From positions 744,001 to 808,000 of the forward strand of contig NZ_CP071589.1 in assembly GCF_017357005.1 (NCBI RefSeq): 64,000 nt of DNA, written 5' to 3'. Position 1 is the first letter of the stretch, and the number at the start of each line of letters is the position of its first letter. This DNA comes from Staphylococcus simiae (lineage in GTDB: Bacteria > Bacillota > Bacilli > Staphylococcales > Staphylococcaceae). Below, piece by piece: positions 32,318-42,659 of this stretch. The notes under the pieces were generated by a model. The model was given only the letters and a program-made list of their open reading frames with translations, did not search any database and was not told the origin of the DNA. Made by a program: the position numbers and the translations under genes.

Positions 32318-32491
32318 TTCTCTATTTTTTAGGACTGATAAATAAAAGTTTTATAGTTTAAACATCAATTATTTTGAAGCCGAGACTCCTGAGGGAGCAG
32401 TGCTAGACGAAGACTACAGGCTGAGACAGCACCCTCGGAACGCGAGGCTTGAAAAAATAATTATGGCATCAGTCCAATTTGGGAGAGAACC
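32318..32491 (+). repeat. Dispersed palindromic repeat, member 4
   Basis: It starts TTCTCTATTT and ends GGAGAGAACC. The core is nearly identical to that of member 1, differing at a few paired positions. Confidence 0.82.
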
Positions 32492-32649
32492 TGAAAAAAT
32501 GTAATCAAGTTTGTGGGAAAATCTTTTTGGTAAATTTAAAATACTGTCTCATAATACATTGAAATGTTCATAAGAAATCGTAATGAAATGTTAATCTTAT
32601 CATTGTGTTTTGAAGTTAATGACAACGTAAGGTCAAATAGTTATCCTAA

Positions 32650-32678
32650 TTTAACTTAGCATATGAAACTGTTATAAT
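32650..32678 (+). promoter_or_regulatory. Promoter of the 32711 gene
   Basis: TTTAAC (32650-32655) and TATAAT (32673-32678) are separated by 17 bases. Confidence 0.65.
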
Positions 32679-32710
32679 AGAGTAGATATTGATAAAGGAG
32701 TTCAAAAAGG

Positions 32711-33166
32711 ATGGACAAAACAAGTAAAGAAATTAAGACCGGTCGATTTATCGCTGTTACTTCTGTTGTGTTTGCAATTCTATTAATTATTCATTACTTT
32801 GTGTCTCTTGATGCTGCGACAGCAAAAGCATTATTAGAGTTAAGCAATCAAAATGCCACAACACGTGCAGCTGACTATATTTTAAATAATTTTAGATTTA
32901 CGGGTATTATGTATATTTTGGCATATTTAGCAGGTATTATTACTATTTGGAATAGACATACATATGTATGGTGGTTTATGTTTGCTGTTTATCTTTCTAA
33001 TAGTTTATTTACATTGATTAATTTTTCAATGACGATAAAAGCAATTCAACATGCACATCAAACGCTATTAACATTTCCAATTATCATTGTTGTCATCGGA
33101 TCATTAGCATTAGCCATTTATATGGTTGTCGTTTCTATTAAATATAAAAGTACGTTTAATAGATAG
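32711..33166 (+). CDS. Small integral membrane protein, four helices
   Basis: The 151-residue protein has four hydrophobic segments (about residues 12-30, 61-79, 86-103 and 120-142) and short charged termini. No enzyme motif is visible. ATG 32711 follows AAAGGAG. It is conserved at this place before secG in staphylococci as far as I recall, with unknown function. Confidence 0.7.
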   Translation: MDKTSKEIKTGRFIAVTSVVFAILLIIHYFVSLDAATAKALLELSNQNATTRAADYILNNFRFTGIMYILAYLAGIITIWNRHTYVWWFMFAVYLSNSLFTLINFSMTIKAIQHAHQTLLTFPIIIVVIGSLALAIYMVVVSIKYKSTFNR

Positions 33167-33464
<298 letters not shown>

Positions 33465-33466
<2 letters not shown>

Positions 33467-33496
33467 GTCCGACGATATGAATGTCGGGCTTTTTTG
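33465..33496 (+). terminator. Terminator of secG
   Basis: AAGTCCGAC/GTCGGGCTT is followed by a TTTTTT run. Confidence 0.9.
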
Positions 33497-33627
33497 TTTA
33501 TAATAGACAATGTTAACTTGTTATATTAATAAGAAGTCAATTAATCATTAATGTTGAATTAGACAGTTTTCAATGATAAATAATATAAAACGTATTTAAA
33601 TAGATGTAATAGAAGGAGCAATCAATC

Positions 33628-34368
33628 ATGCAAATTAAATTACCTAAGCCATTCTTTTTTGAAGAAGGACCTCGTGCAGTATTATTATTGCATGGTTTTA
33701 CAGGGAACTCATCAGATGTTAGACAATTAGGTCGCTTTTTACAGAAGAAAGGTTACACGTCATATGCACCACAATATGAAGGTCATGCTGCACCACCTGA
33801 AGAAATATTACAATCAAGCCCATTCGTGTGGTTTAAGGATGCACTTGATGGCTATGATTACTTAGTAAATCAAGGATACGAAGACATTGTAGTCGCAGGT
33901 TTATCATTAGGCGGAGATTTTGCTTTAAAATTAAGCTTAAATCGTGATGTAAAGGGTATTGTAACGATGTGTGCACCAATGGGTGGTAAAACTGAAGGTG
34001 CAATTTATGAAGGTTTTCTAGAATATGCGCGCAATTTCAAAAAATATGAAGGTAAAGATCAACAAACAATCGATCAAGAAATGGAACATTTCAAACCAAC
34101 TGAAACATTAAAAGAATTAAGCAATACACTTAATGACATTAAAGAACATGTTGATGAAGTACTTGATCCTATTTTTGTAGTGCAAGCAGAACAAGACGAT
34201 ATGATTGATCCACAATCCGCAAATTATATATATGAACATGTCGATTCTGATGATAAATCAATAAAATGGTATGCCAATTCAGGTCATGTCATTACTATTG
34301 ATAAAGAAAAAGAACAGGTATTTGAAGACATTTATCAATTTTTAGAATCATTAGATTGGTCAAAATAA
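33628..34368 (+). CDS. est: Carboxylesterase (Est30-like alpha/beta hydrolase)
   Basis: The 246-residue alpha/beta hydrolase has the oxyanion motif LHGFTG (21-26), the nucleophile Ser93 in GLSLGG, an Asp near residue 192 (EQDDMIDP) and the His in SGHVITID near 223. It resembles the thermostable monoglyceride esterase Est30 of Geobacillus, and orthologues lie between secG and rnr in bacilli. It likely hydrolyses short-chain carboxyl esters in the cytoplasm. ATG follows AGAAGGAG. Confidence 0.9.
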   Translation: MQIKLPKPFFFEEGPRAVLLLHGFTGNSSDVRQLGRFLQKKGYTSYAPQYEGHAAPPEEILQSSPFVWFKDALDGYDYLVNQGYEDIVVAGLSLGGDFALKLSLNRDVKGIVTMCAPMGGKTEGAIYEGFLEYARNFKKYEGKDQQTIDQEMEHFKPTETLKELSNTLNDIKEHVDEVLDPIFVVQAEQDDMIDPQSANYIYEHVDSDDKSIKWYANSGHVITIDKEKEQVFEDIYQFLESLDWSK

Positions 34369-34400
34369 AAAAATTAGAGCAATAAGAAAGGAGGGGCATA

Positions 34401-36779
34401 ATGAATTTAAAGCAATCAATAGAAGACATAATTAACAAACCAGATTATCAACCCATGTCTGTGTCAGATTTTCAAGATGCCTTAGGTTTAAGTAGTGCTG
34501 ACTCATTTAGAGATTTAATTAAGGTGCTAGTTGAACTAGAACAAACAGGTTTAATAGAACGTACTAAAACAGATAGATATCAGCGTAAACAATCAGGTAA
34601 AGCTGCATCTAAATTGGTTAAAGGTACACTTAGTCAAAATAAAAAAGGCTTTGCATTTTTAAGACCTGAAGACGATGATATGGAAGATATTTTTATACCA
34701 CCTACTAAAATCAATAGAGCCATGGATGGAGACACTGTCATTGTTGAAGTTCATAATTCTAAAGGTGAACATAAAGGGAAAATAGAAGGTGAAGTTAAAT
34801 CCATTGAAAAGCATTCTGTAACGCAAGTCGTTGGTACGTATAGTGAAGCACGACATTTTGGCTTTGTTATTCCTGATGACAAACGTATCATGCAAGATAT
34901 CTTTATTCCTAAAGGCCAAAGTTTAGGTGCAGTAGATGGACATAAAGTATTAGTACAAATTACTAAATATGCAGATGGTACAGATAATCCAGAAGGACAT
35001 GTTTCTGCAATTTTAGGACATAAAAACGATCCAGGTGTTGATATTTTATCTATTATTTATCAACATGGTATCGACATAGAATTCCCTGATAATGTCCTCA
35101 AAGAAGCTGAAGCAGTTCCAGATGACATAACAGCTGATGAAATAACAGGCAGACATGATTTACGTGATGAATTAACAATTACTATCGATGGTGCAGATGC
35201 TAAAGATTTAGACGATGCGATTAGTGTTAAGAAATTAGCGAATGGTAATACGCAATTAACTGTTAGTATTGCTGATGTCAGTTATTATGTCACAGAAGAT
35301 TCAGCATTGGATAAAGAAGCATATGATAGAGCTACAAGTGTTTACTTAGTTGACCGTGTTATTCCAATGATTCCACATCGATTAAGTAATGGTATTTGTT
35401 CATTAAATCCTAATGTCGATCGTTTAACACTTAGTTGCCGTATGGAAATTAATGAACGTGGCGATGTAGTGAATCATGACATTTTTGATAGTGTCATTCA
35501 TTCGGATTATCGTATGACTTATGATGCTGTTAATCAAATTATTACGGAACAAGATCCTAAAGTACGAGAGCAATATAAAGAAATCACACCAATGTTGGAT
35601 TTAGCACAAGAGTTATCACAACGTCTAGTTCATATGAGAAGACGTCGTGGTGAAATTGATTTTGATATTAGTGAAGCAAAAGTGCTTGTTAACCATGAAG
35701 GTATCCCAACTGATGTTCAAGTACGCCAGCGTGGTGAAGGTGAAAGACTGATTGAATCCTTTATGCTTATTGCTAATGAAATAGTCGCTGAACATTTTAG
35801 TAAACTAGATGTACCATTTATTTATCGTGTCCATGAACAACCTAAATCTGAACGTCTAAGACAATTCTTTGATTTTATTACTAATTTTGGTGTAATGGTT
35901 AAAGGTACTGGTGAAGACATTCATCCATCTACTTTACAAAAAATTCAAGAAGAAGTTGAAGGTCGACCTGAACAAATGGTTATTTCAACGATGATGTTAC
36001 GTTCTATGCAACAAGCGCATTATGATGATGTAAACTTAGGACATTTTGGTTTATCAGCTGAATATTATACACATTTCACGTCTCCAATTAGACGTTATCC
36101 TGATTTAACAGTACATCGTTTAATACGTAAATATTTAATTGACAAATCAATGGATGACAAGTCGTTACATCATTGGGAAGAAAAGTTACCTGAACTAGCA
36201 GAACATACATCTAAACGCGAACGTCGTGCAATTGAAGCTGAACGTGATACAGATGAGCTTAAAAAAGCTGAATATATGGTTCAACATATTGGTGATGAAT
36301 TTGAAGGTATAGTGAGTTCTGTAGCCAATTTTGGTATGTTTATTGAATTACCTAATACCATTGAAGGTATGGTCCATATGTCTAATATGACAGACGATTA
36401 TTACCATTTCGATGAACGACAAATGGCGTTAATTGGCGAAAGACAAGCTAAAGTCTTTCGTATTGGTGATACTGTCAAAGTAAAAGTAACGCATGTAGAC
36501 GTAGATGAACGACAAATTGATTTCCAAATCGTTGGTATGCCATTACCTAAGAATAATCGCTCAGAACGACCAGCACGTGGTAAAACCATTCAAGCTAAGA
36601 CACGTGGTAAGTCTCTAGATAAAGAAAAATCTGGTGATAAAGGCAAAGGTCGTCAAGCTAAAGGTAAACAACGTAAAGGTAAAAATCAACGTCATAAAGA
36701 CAAACAAGGCAAAGATAATCACAAACCATTTTATAAAGCTAAAAGTGTTAAAAAGAAAGCACGAAAGAAGAAAAAATAA
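34401..36779 (+). CDS. rnr: Ribonuclease R
   Basis: This 3'-to-5' exoribonuclease degrades structured RNA and helps trans-translation. The 792 residues contain an N-terminal winged-helix domain, cold-shock-like domains, the RNB catalytic domain (ADAKDLDDAISV near residue 270 with the conserved Asp residues, and the FTSPIRRYPDL motif near 560), an S1 domain (VSSVANFGMFIELPN) and a basic Lys/Arg/Gly-rich tail from about residue 715. The S1 region and tail suit ribosome or tmRNA binding. The gene sits directly before smpB and ssrA. Confidence 0.97.
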   Translation: MNLKQSIEDIINKPDYQPMSVSDFQDALGLSSADSFRDLIKVLVELEQTGLIERTKTDRYQRKQSGKAASKLVKGTLSQNKKGFAFLRPEDDDMEDIFIPPTKINRAMDGDTVIVEVHNSKGEHKGKIEGEVKSIEKHSVTQVVGTYSEARHFGFVIPDDKRIMQDIFIPKGQSLGAVDGHKVLVQITKYADGTDNPEGHVSAILGHKNDPGVDILSIIYQHGIDIEFPDNVLKEAEAVPDDITADEITGRHDLRDELTITIDGADAKDLDDAISVKKLANGNTQLTVSIADVSYYVTEDSALDKEAYDRATSVYLVDRVIPMIPHRLSNGICSLNPNVDRLTLSCRMEINERGDVVNHDIFDSVIHSDYRMTYDAVNQIITEQDPKVREQYKEITPMLDLAQELSQRLVHMRRRRGEIDFDISEAKVLVNHEGIPTDVQVRQRGEGERLIESFMLIANEIVAEHFSKLDVPFIYRVHEQPKSERLRQFFDFITNFGVMVKGTGEDIHPSTLQKIQEEVEGRPEQMVISTMMLRSMQQAHYDDVNLGHFGLSAEYYTHFTSPIRRYPDLTVHRLIRKYLIDKSMDDKSLHHWEEKLPELAEHTSKRERRAIEAERDTDELKKAEYMVQHIGDEFEGIVSSVANFGMFIELPNTIEGMVHMSNMTDDYYHFDERQMALIGERQAKVFRIGDTVKVKVTHVDVDERQIDFQIVGMPLPKNNRSERPARGKTIQAKTRGKSLDKEKSGDKGKGRQAKGKQRKGKNQRHKDKQGKDNHKPFYKAKSVKKKARKKKK

Positions 36780-36800
36780 GCAACTAAGAGGTGACTATAT

Positions 36801-37265
36801 ATGGCTAAAAAGAAATCACCAGGTACGTTAGCTGAAAATCGTAAAGCAAGACATGATTATAATATTGAAGATACGATTGAAGCGGGTATTGTGCTACAAG
36901 GTACTGAGATTAAATCCATACGACGTGGTAGTGCCAACCTTAAAGATAGCTATGCCCAAGTAAAAAATGGTGAAATTTATTTAAATAATATGCATATAGC
37001 ACCGTATGAAGAGGGCAATCGTTTTAATCACGATCCTCTTCGTTCTAGAAAATTGTTATTGCATAAAAGAGAGATACTCAAGCTTGGCGAAGAGACACGT
37101 GAAGTTGGCTATTCAATTGTTCCGTTGAAGTTATATTTAAAGCATGGACATTGTAAAGTGTTATTAGGTGTCGCTAGAGGTAAGAAGAAATATGACAAAC
37201 GTCAGGCCTTGAAAGAAAAAGCTGTCAAACGTGATATGGCACGTGATATGAAAGCCCGTTATTAA
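36801..37265 (+). CDS. smpB: SmpB, tmRNA-binding protein
   Basis: SmpB binds tmRNA and delivers it to stalled ribosomes. The 154 residues include [18 protein letters not shown] near the N-terminus, [10 protein letters not shown], the HKREI motif and the basic C-terminal tail that mimics an anticodon stem. The start is at ATG 36801 after AGAGGTGAC. It is adjacent to its RNA partner ssrA. Confidence 0.97.
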   Translation: MAKKKSPGTLAENRKARHDYNIEDTIEAGIVLQGTEIKSIRRGSANLKDSYAQVKNGEIYLNNMHIAPYEEGNRFNHDPLRSRKLLLHKREILKLGEETREVGYSIVPLKLYLKHGHCKVLLGVARGKKKYDKRQALKEKAVKRDMARDMKARY

Positions 37266-37362
37266 GCGACCTAGTTGCTTAATAGGGCTATATTTGATAT
37301 AGTTATACTTGCTTTGTTAGAAGCATGATTAGAGAAATTATTATCGTTTGATGTTTTATTAC

Positions 37363-37721
37363 GGGGGCGTTTTTGGATTCGACAGGGGTCCCCCGAGCTC
37401 ATTAAGCGTGTCGGAGGGTTGTCTTCGTCATCAACACACACAGTTTATAATAACTGGCAAATCAAACAATAATTTCGCAGTAGCTGCCTAATAGCACTCT
37501 GCATCGCCTAACAGCATTTCCTATGTGCTGTTAACGCGATTCAACCTTAATAGGATATGCTAAACACTGCCGTTTGAAGTCTGTTTAGATGAAACTTAAT
37601 CAAACTAGTATCATGTTGGTTGTTTATCACCTGTCATGATGCGAAACTTATAGATAAACTACACACGTAGAAAGATGTGTATCAGGACCTCTGGACGCGG
37701 GTTCGAATCCCGCCGTCTCCA
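37363..37721 (+). ncRNA. ssrA: Transfer-messenger RNA (tmRNA)
   Basis: The RNA begins GGGGGCGTTTTTGGATTCGAC and ends with a tRNA-like T arm (GGTTCGAATCC) and acceptor CGTCTCC, which pairs with GGGGGCG including two G-U pairs. Discriminator A; CCA is not encoded. The tag ORF at 37456-37491 encodes GKSNNNFAVAA and stops at TAA. The 359-nt length is normal for staphylococci. With SmpB and RNase R it forms the ribosome-rescue set. Its 3' end is a common integration site for islands. Confidence 0.97.
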
Positions 37722-37727
37722 TTGTAT

Positions 37728-37759
37728 AGCTCACAGCCATTGCGGTTGTGAGCTTTTTG
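37728..37759 (+). terminator. Terminator of ssrA
   Basis: AGCTCACA/TGTGAGCT extended by GCC/GGT pairs is followed by TTTTT. A group II intron starts three bases downstream. Confidence 0.92.
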
Positions 37760-37761
37760 TT

Positions 37762-39627
37762 GTGCGCCCGGCATGGGTAATTACTAGACGGTGAAAGTCC
37801 GTTACAGGCTTGGTAGTAGGAACTGTTAGCGAAAGACAAGGGTGTCCATTGTGAAATGGAATCTGAAGGAAGTCGGACGCAAACACTCGCACTGACGAAC
37901 AGAAATATCATACAAGGCTATGTGGAATGGATGAATCTGCAATACAAGATAAAGTCCGATACTACCCGAGTTCTATATAGTAAATGATGCAGTGGAATGA
38001 GTGGAAAGTGGTTACTCTTACCCGGGGAGGTCTCATCAGCGATAAAAAAAATCGTAGTAATAACGAATGATGAGAAGTCAGCAGAGGTCATAGTAGGTAG
38101 AAATACTGAAGGACTGAACAATATTCATACAAAGTAAAGAATGGAGGTTAGAGATTTACAACGTACAGAATACAATTAATGATTGGCAACTCATAGAAAG
38201 ATAAGTAGTGGAACGAAAAAGGATATATGAGTGCGTACAGTAAATCTTAGGTGAAATGAAAGAAATGTATCGTGAGTCTCCATCTATGATGGAGCTTGTT
38301 GTAAGAGAGAATAATATACAAAAAGCAATTAAGAAAGTGAAGAAAAACAACGGTGCACCTGGCATCGATGGCATGCGAGTAAGTGAATTAACATCACATT
38401 TCGCAAAATACTTTCCACAAATTAAACAAAAACTGCTTGATGGCACGTATAAGCCACAAGCAGTAAGAAAGGTTGAAATACCTAAATCAAATGGGAAAAA
38501 GCGCGTGCTTGGAATCCCTGTCGCAAGAGACAGAGTTATCCAACAAGCCATTAAACAAGTCATTGAACCTAGTATCGACCGTACTTTCTCAAAACACAGT
38601 CATGGCTTTAGACCGAATCGTAGTACAGGAACTGCACTTAAAGAATGTGCAACATACTATGAAGAAGGTTACTTAGTTGCAGTTGATTGTGATTTAAAAC
38701 AGTGCTTTGATATGTTGAACCATGATAAATTAATGTATCTATTTGAACGACATGTTCAAGATAAAGCCATTTCTAAATTTATTCGTAGAAGCCTACAGGT
38801 TGGTGCAATCGACCTCAATGGTAATTATCGAAGTAGAGAAATAGGTGCACCGCAAGGTGGTGTTATTTCCCCGTTACTTTGTAATATTTATCTTCACGAA
38901 TTAGATAATGAATTGGAGAAACGTGGTCATCGCTTTGTTCGTTATGCAGATGACTTCGTCATCTTTGTACGTACAAAACGAGCGGGTCAACGTGTCATGG
39001 AAAGTGTGACAAAGTTTATCGAAAAAGACCTTAAACTTATTGTAAATAGTGAAAAGAGCAAGGTAGGTTCTATCACACGTTTAAAGTTCTTGAGTTGTCT
39101 AATGACCAAAGTAAATGGCACTTATCGTTTCAGACCGACTATGGAAGCAAGAAGAAATTTAAAACGCACCTTAAGACGTCTAACGAAACGAAATAGACCA
39201 GGTACCTTTAAAGAGATTATATCAGAAATTAATCAAGTAACACGAGGGTGGATAAATTACTTTGGTAAAGGATTTATTACAGGTTTTGTAACGAAGTTAC
39301 AATCATGGTTAAACCGACGCATTAGACAACTAATCCTCAAAAGATGGAAAAGAATAAAAACCAAATATAAGATGTTACGTAAGTATGGACTTGACCATAA
39401 GAGTGCAATGAAAATTGCCAATTCAAGAAAGAAATACTGGCGCTTATCATCAACGCATGAAGTTCATCGTGCACTTACAACAAAACGTCTCTACAAGTGG
39501 GGGTTAGAACCATTAACCCAACTCGCAGAGACGGCTTACGCAAGATATTGAACCGCCGAGTACGGAACCGTACGCTCGGTGGTGTGAGAGGACGGATAAT
39601 CAAATAATGGTTATCCTCCTACTCGAT
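37762..39627 (+). mobile_element. Group IIC intron, copy 2 (1866 nt), after the ssrA terminator
   Basis: The 5' end GTGCGCC and 3' end CTACTCGAT match copy 1 (19663-21528), with the same length. It contains the same reverse transcriptase gene. The 5' exon is again a terminator tail (GCTTTTTGTT). Confidence 0.93.
38256..39551 (+). CDS. Group II intron reverse transcriptase/maturase, copy 2
   Basis: This 431-residue protein has the same sequence as the copy at 20157, including the YADD catalytic motif and maturase domain. It has no endonuclease domain. Two identical copies 18 kb apart indicate recent movement or gene conversion. Confidence 0.95.
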   Translation: MKEMYRESPSMMELVVRENNIQKAIKKVKKNNGAPGIDGMRVSELTSHFAKYFPQIKQKLLDGTYKPQAVRKVEIPKSNGKKRVLGIPVARDRVIQQAIKQVIEPSIDRTFSKHSHGFRPNRSTGTALKECATYYEEGYLVAVDCDLKQCFDMLNHDKLMYLFERHVQDKAISKFIRRSLQVGAIDLNGNYRSREIGAPQGGVISPLLCNIYLHELDNELEKRGHRFVRYADDFVIFVRTKRAGQRVMESVTKFIEKDLKLIVNSEKSKVGSITRLKFLSCLMTKVNGTYRFRPTMEARRNLKRTLRRLTKRNRPGTFKEIISEINQVTRGWINYFGKGFITGFVTKLQSWLNRRIRQLILKRWKRIKTKYKMLRKYGLDHKSAMKIANSRKKYWRLSSTHEVHRALTTKRLYKWGLEPLTQLAETAYARY

Positions 39628-39996
39628 TTGAGTTGGTGTAGCGGGGGTTACAGCCGAAGTGTAGGAAATAGGGGCTTATTTAAGTGTTTTGATTTATATA
39701 TTTATTACCTATAATGATTATTTAGGTATTGATTACATTGCAGTCTTTTTTCCAGATTATTAAGGAAATATACAGAGTGTTAAAGTGCATTGAGGAAGTA
39801 ATAAATATTTATATTTAGTTTGTTCATGTTTCTATTAAGGTAAGTTACCGTATTATAGTTAGTAACATGTTTGATCTTCATATTATGACATGACTTTTAG
39901 GAAACTTTAGAATTATGTTCTATGCTAAACATATCTAATCAAATTCTACTTATATGTTAAAATAAAATTAATTATTAATAGAAAAGGTTTGTTTAT
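39628..39996. other. Gene-free stretch after intron copy 2
   Basis: These 369 bases hold no ORF and no clear RNA or repeat. The stretch AGCGGGGGTTACAGCC near 39648 is unusually GC-rich for this genome but has no visible partner. Confidence 0.35.
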
Positions 39997-40203
39997 ATGA
40001 ATATTTATGCGGCTATGTTTTTAGCTTTGTTATTTATAGTGATATATTCAATTATTTGTACTCTTATTTATAATTTTAATTATAGACGTATGAATAACGG
40101 TAAGAATTTAAGTAGAAAACAAATATCGATTAACTTGATATTACACGCATTATTTGCATTAATATGGGTTGTAATAGCGATATATCTATCTTATTTTAAA
40201 TAA
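39997..40203 (+). CDS. Small two-helix membrane protein
   Basis: The 68-residue protein has two hydrophobic segments (MFLALLFIVIYSIICTLIY and LILHALFALIWVVIAIYL) joined by a basic, Asn-rich loop. ATG 39997 lies 8-9 bases after AAAGG. Function unknown; it is one of several mini membrane proteins in this region. A large hairpin follows. Confidence 0.55.
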   Translation: MNIYAAMFLALLFIVIYSIICTLIYNFNYRRMNNGKNLSRKQISINLILHALFALIWVVIAIYLSYFK

Positions 40204-40263
40204 ATATCCAACATTAAAAAATAAATTAATAGTATAAGATGACTAAACATATAATTATATTTC

Positions 40264-40447
40264 GAGCCTGGGACATAAATCCCAAAAATAATAGCACAAA
40301 GATGATTTTATTTTTAAATCGTCTTTGTGCTATTTTATGTTCAATACTCCGTATTGTAGTTTCGCGTTCCTAGGGTGCTGTCTCAGCCTGTAGTCTTCGA
40401 CTAGCACTGCTCCCTCAGGAGTCTTCACTACAATACTTCGTTTTTAT
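40264..40447. repeat. Palindromic intergenic repeat, member 6, interrupted by mobile DNA
   Basis: It starts GAGCCTGGGACATAA and carries a 19-bp hairpin (40290-40308 with 40316-40334) and a core (about 40368-40424) that is the reverse complement of the member 1 core. The core is flanked by GTATTGTAG and CTACAATAC arms instead of the GGTTCTCT arms. The matching outer arm (TTAATGTCCCAGACC) lies at about 44379-44393, beyond the IS21 and IS1182 elements. Confidence 0.65.
40290..40334 (+). terminator. Large hairpin, probable bidirectional terminator
   Basis: AATAGCACAAAGATGATTT pairs with AAATCGTCTTTGTGCTATT around a T-rich loop with one mismatch. Confidence 0.7.
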
Positions 40448-40503
40448 TGTAAATGTCAATAAAAGAATGTACAAAAATGATTGTTTAAGAATGTACAAAA
40501 ATG

Positions 40504-41271
40504 TCATTCTGTCTTTTCAACTTTCACAAAATGGTCTTTTAACCGATAAGACTTCCCAGTTATTTTTATGACATTTGAGTGATGTAATATGCGATCTAAA
40601 ATGGCATTAGCTATTTTAGGGTCTTCAAATATTTCATTCCATAAATTGAAATTAATATTTGTAGTAAAAATGGTACTTTTCTTCTCATATCTTAAATCAA
40701 TCAGTTGGAAAAAGAGTTTGGCATCTTCACTATCAATAGGTAAATAGCCTATTTCATCAATAATTAGTAATTTATATTTACTATAGTGCTTGAGTCTATT
40801 TTCTAACCGATTCTCTAATTGAGATTTTTTCAAATTTTGTATTAAATCATGACATTTAATGAAATACGTACTTACTCTTTTTTTCGCTGCTGACATACCA
40901 ATTGATGTAGCTAAATGGGTTTTACCTACACCACTTGGACCTAAAAAGACAATATTCTGATGGTTTTCTATAAATCGTAAATGAGTAAAATCTACGATTT
41001 CTTGTTTATTGACGTTAGGTTGGAATGAAAAGTCAAAGTCGCACAGTTCCTTTTTAAAAGGGAATGCTGCTACCTTAACCATTGATTCAATCATATTCTT
41101 TTCTTTAACTGCGATTTCATAATCACTCAATTTAATTAAAGTATCAATAAATGATAAATCGTTAGTGATACTAAAATCTATCACTTCATCTAAATGAGTA
41201 ATCATTTGATTCATTTTTAGATATGACAGATTATCTTTTAAACGTTGGTAGTTAGTAATATTATTCATCAT
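40504..41271 (-). CDS. istB: IS21-family ATPase helper IstB, copy 2
   Basis: The 255-residue AAA+ ATPase has Walker A GPSGVGKTH and Walker B LLIIDEIGYL. It is identical in sequence to the copy at 9820 and overlaps istA by 11 bases. Confidence 0.95.
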   Translation of the reverse strand: MMNNITNYQRLKDNLSYLKMNQMITHLDEVIDFSITNDLSFIDTLIKLSDYEIAVKEKNMIESMVKVAAFPFKKELCDFDFSFQPNVNKQEIVDFTHLRFIENHQNIVFLGPSGVGKTHLATSIGMSAAKKRVSTYFIKCHDLIQNLKKSQLENRLENRLKHYSKYKLLIIDEIGYLPIDSEDAKLFFQLIDLRYEKKSTIFTTNINFNLWNEIFEDPKIANAILDRILHHSNVIKITGKSYRLKDHFVKVEKTE

Positions 41272-42547
41272 ACATCTCTCCTATCGTTTTTAAATTATCT
41301 AAGGCCAGCTGATTAATATCATCATGGTCTCCATAGGAGACAGCTAGCGTTTCTAAATAGTGTTGTTGCTGATAATTTAATTTATGATGGGTAATAGGAT
41401 GCTCAACGATTAATTTGGTGTTATAATAAACAAACAAACGTTGATCATAAACTTGAACTTCAACCGTTTTTCCATAGTATTCAGCAGGAACTGAGTACTG
41501 ATTGGAGCGATATGTAATCATATTCGAACGATTGACTTTCAAATATTTATGTTCTACTTTATATGAGTTTCTTACATGGACATTGGGTAATGGCTGTAAG
41601 AAGCTCTTTTCTTTTTTTACTTCAATAATTGGTATTTTTCCTGTCCCATTATGCACTGAGTAATTCAAACGATCATTTAATTCGTCAATAAATTGTGGAA
41701 TTTCATGTAAGTATAATTGTCCTTGATAGGCATGAATTTCATCTAATATTTTCATAATGGATTCAACTTTACCTTTCGTTCTAGGACGACCAGCTATACA
41801 CGGCTTCACTTTAAAATTAAAATCATCAGCGAATTGTTTGAATTTAGGATTAACTTGTCCACTAAACGTTTCAGTCCTAGGTTGACTCATCACTGTTTTC
41901 ATATTATCTGTAACAAGTTCCTCTGGAACACCTTCAATAGATTCAAAAGCTTGAACCATTAAATTAAGTAATACATCTAATGATTTACTCATCGTAACTT
42001 GCATAATTTTGAAGCGTGAATATGACAGGAGTAAAACACCAATATTTAAAGATACCTCTTGATGATCCTTCGTTTTAAATCTTATATCTTCCTTCCAATC
42101 AAATTGAGCTTGGCAACCTGGTTTTGTTTCAAATCTAGTTGTTCCAACAGGCGTTGACTTTTGTCGTCCTTTTTTAAAATAATTATTGAATAAATCATGT
42201 TTTCTTATATATGTTCTAAATGTGGAATACGCACAATTTAGACCATGATTATCTTTAAGGTATTGCCATAACACGCGTTTATAAAAGAATTTCTGTTCAC
42301 ATTCTTCAGACAACAATTCTTTTATTAAATCATAATAGGGATCAATTTTAGATTGTTTTTTTCGATTAACCGAAGGTTTAAAGCCATTTAAATATTTATC
42401 TATTGTTCTTCGATCTACATTCATTTGTCTTGCGATTTCACTTTTATTAATTTTCATGTTTAAGCTCTCCATAACAATTTTTAATTTTGGTAAATCTGAA
42501 AGAGTTGTAACTTCATAATCTGTATTTATATCTAAAGATAATTTCAT
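41261..42547 (-). CDS. istA: IS21-family transposase IstA, copy 2
   Basis: The 428-residue DDE transposase has Asp in FDWKE, Asp in TDNMK and Glu in GKVES. It differs from copy 1 by Gly for Arg in KKGRQKSTP. Both copies look functional by sequence. Confidence 0.95.
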   Translation of the reverse strand: MKLSLDINTDYEVTTLSDLPKLKIVMESLNMKINKSEIARQMNVDRRTIDKYLNGFKPSVNRKKQSKIDPYYDLIKELLSEECEQKFFYKRVLWQYLKDNHGLNCAYSTFRTYIRKHDLFNNYFKKGRQKSTPVGTTRFETKPGCQAQFDWKEDIRFKTKDHQEVSLNIGVLLLSYSRFKIMQVTMSKSLDVLLNLMVQAFESIEGVPEELVTDNMKTVMSQPRTETFSGQVNPKFKQFADDFNFKVKPCIAGRPRTKGKVESIMKILDEIHAYQGQLYLHEIPQFIDELNDRLNYSVHNGTGKIPIIEVKKEKSFLQPLPNVHVRNSYKVEHKYLKVNRSNMITYRSNQYSVPAEYYGKTVEVQVYDQRLFVYYNTKLIVEHPITHHKLNYQQQHYLETLAVSYGDHDDINQLALDNLKTIGEMYDE

Positions 42548-42659
42548 TGTTATTCACCTCAATAAAATTATCTCTAAATTTTACAGATTGTACATACTTA
42601 AACAGTCAAAAGTGTACATTATTAAATTATCATTTCCAGTTTTTATGTAATTTTACATG

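Larger units (their letters stand above)
40448..42638 (-). mobile_element. IS21-family element, copy 2 (2191 bp, inverted relative to copy 1)
   Basis: It has the same length, termini and gene content as 8453-10643 but in the opposite direction. It lies between repeat member 6 and the IS1182-family element. Confidence 0.95.
40440..42646. repeat. 8-bp target duplication GTTTTTAT flanking IS21 copy 2
   Basis: GTTTTTAT is at 40440-40447 and 42639-42646, directly outside the element termini. Confidence 0.9.
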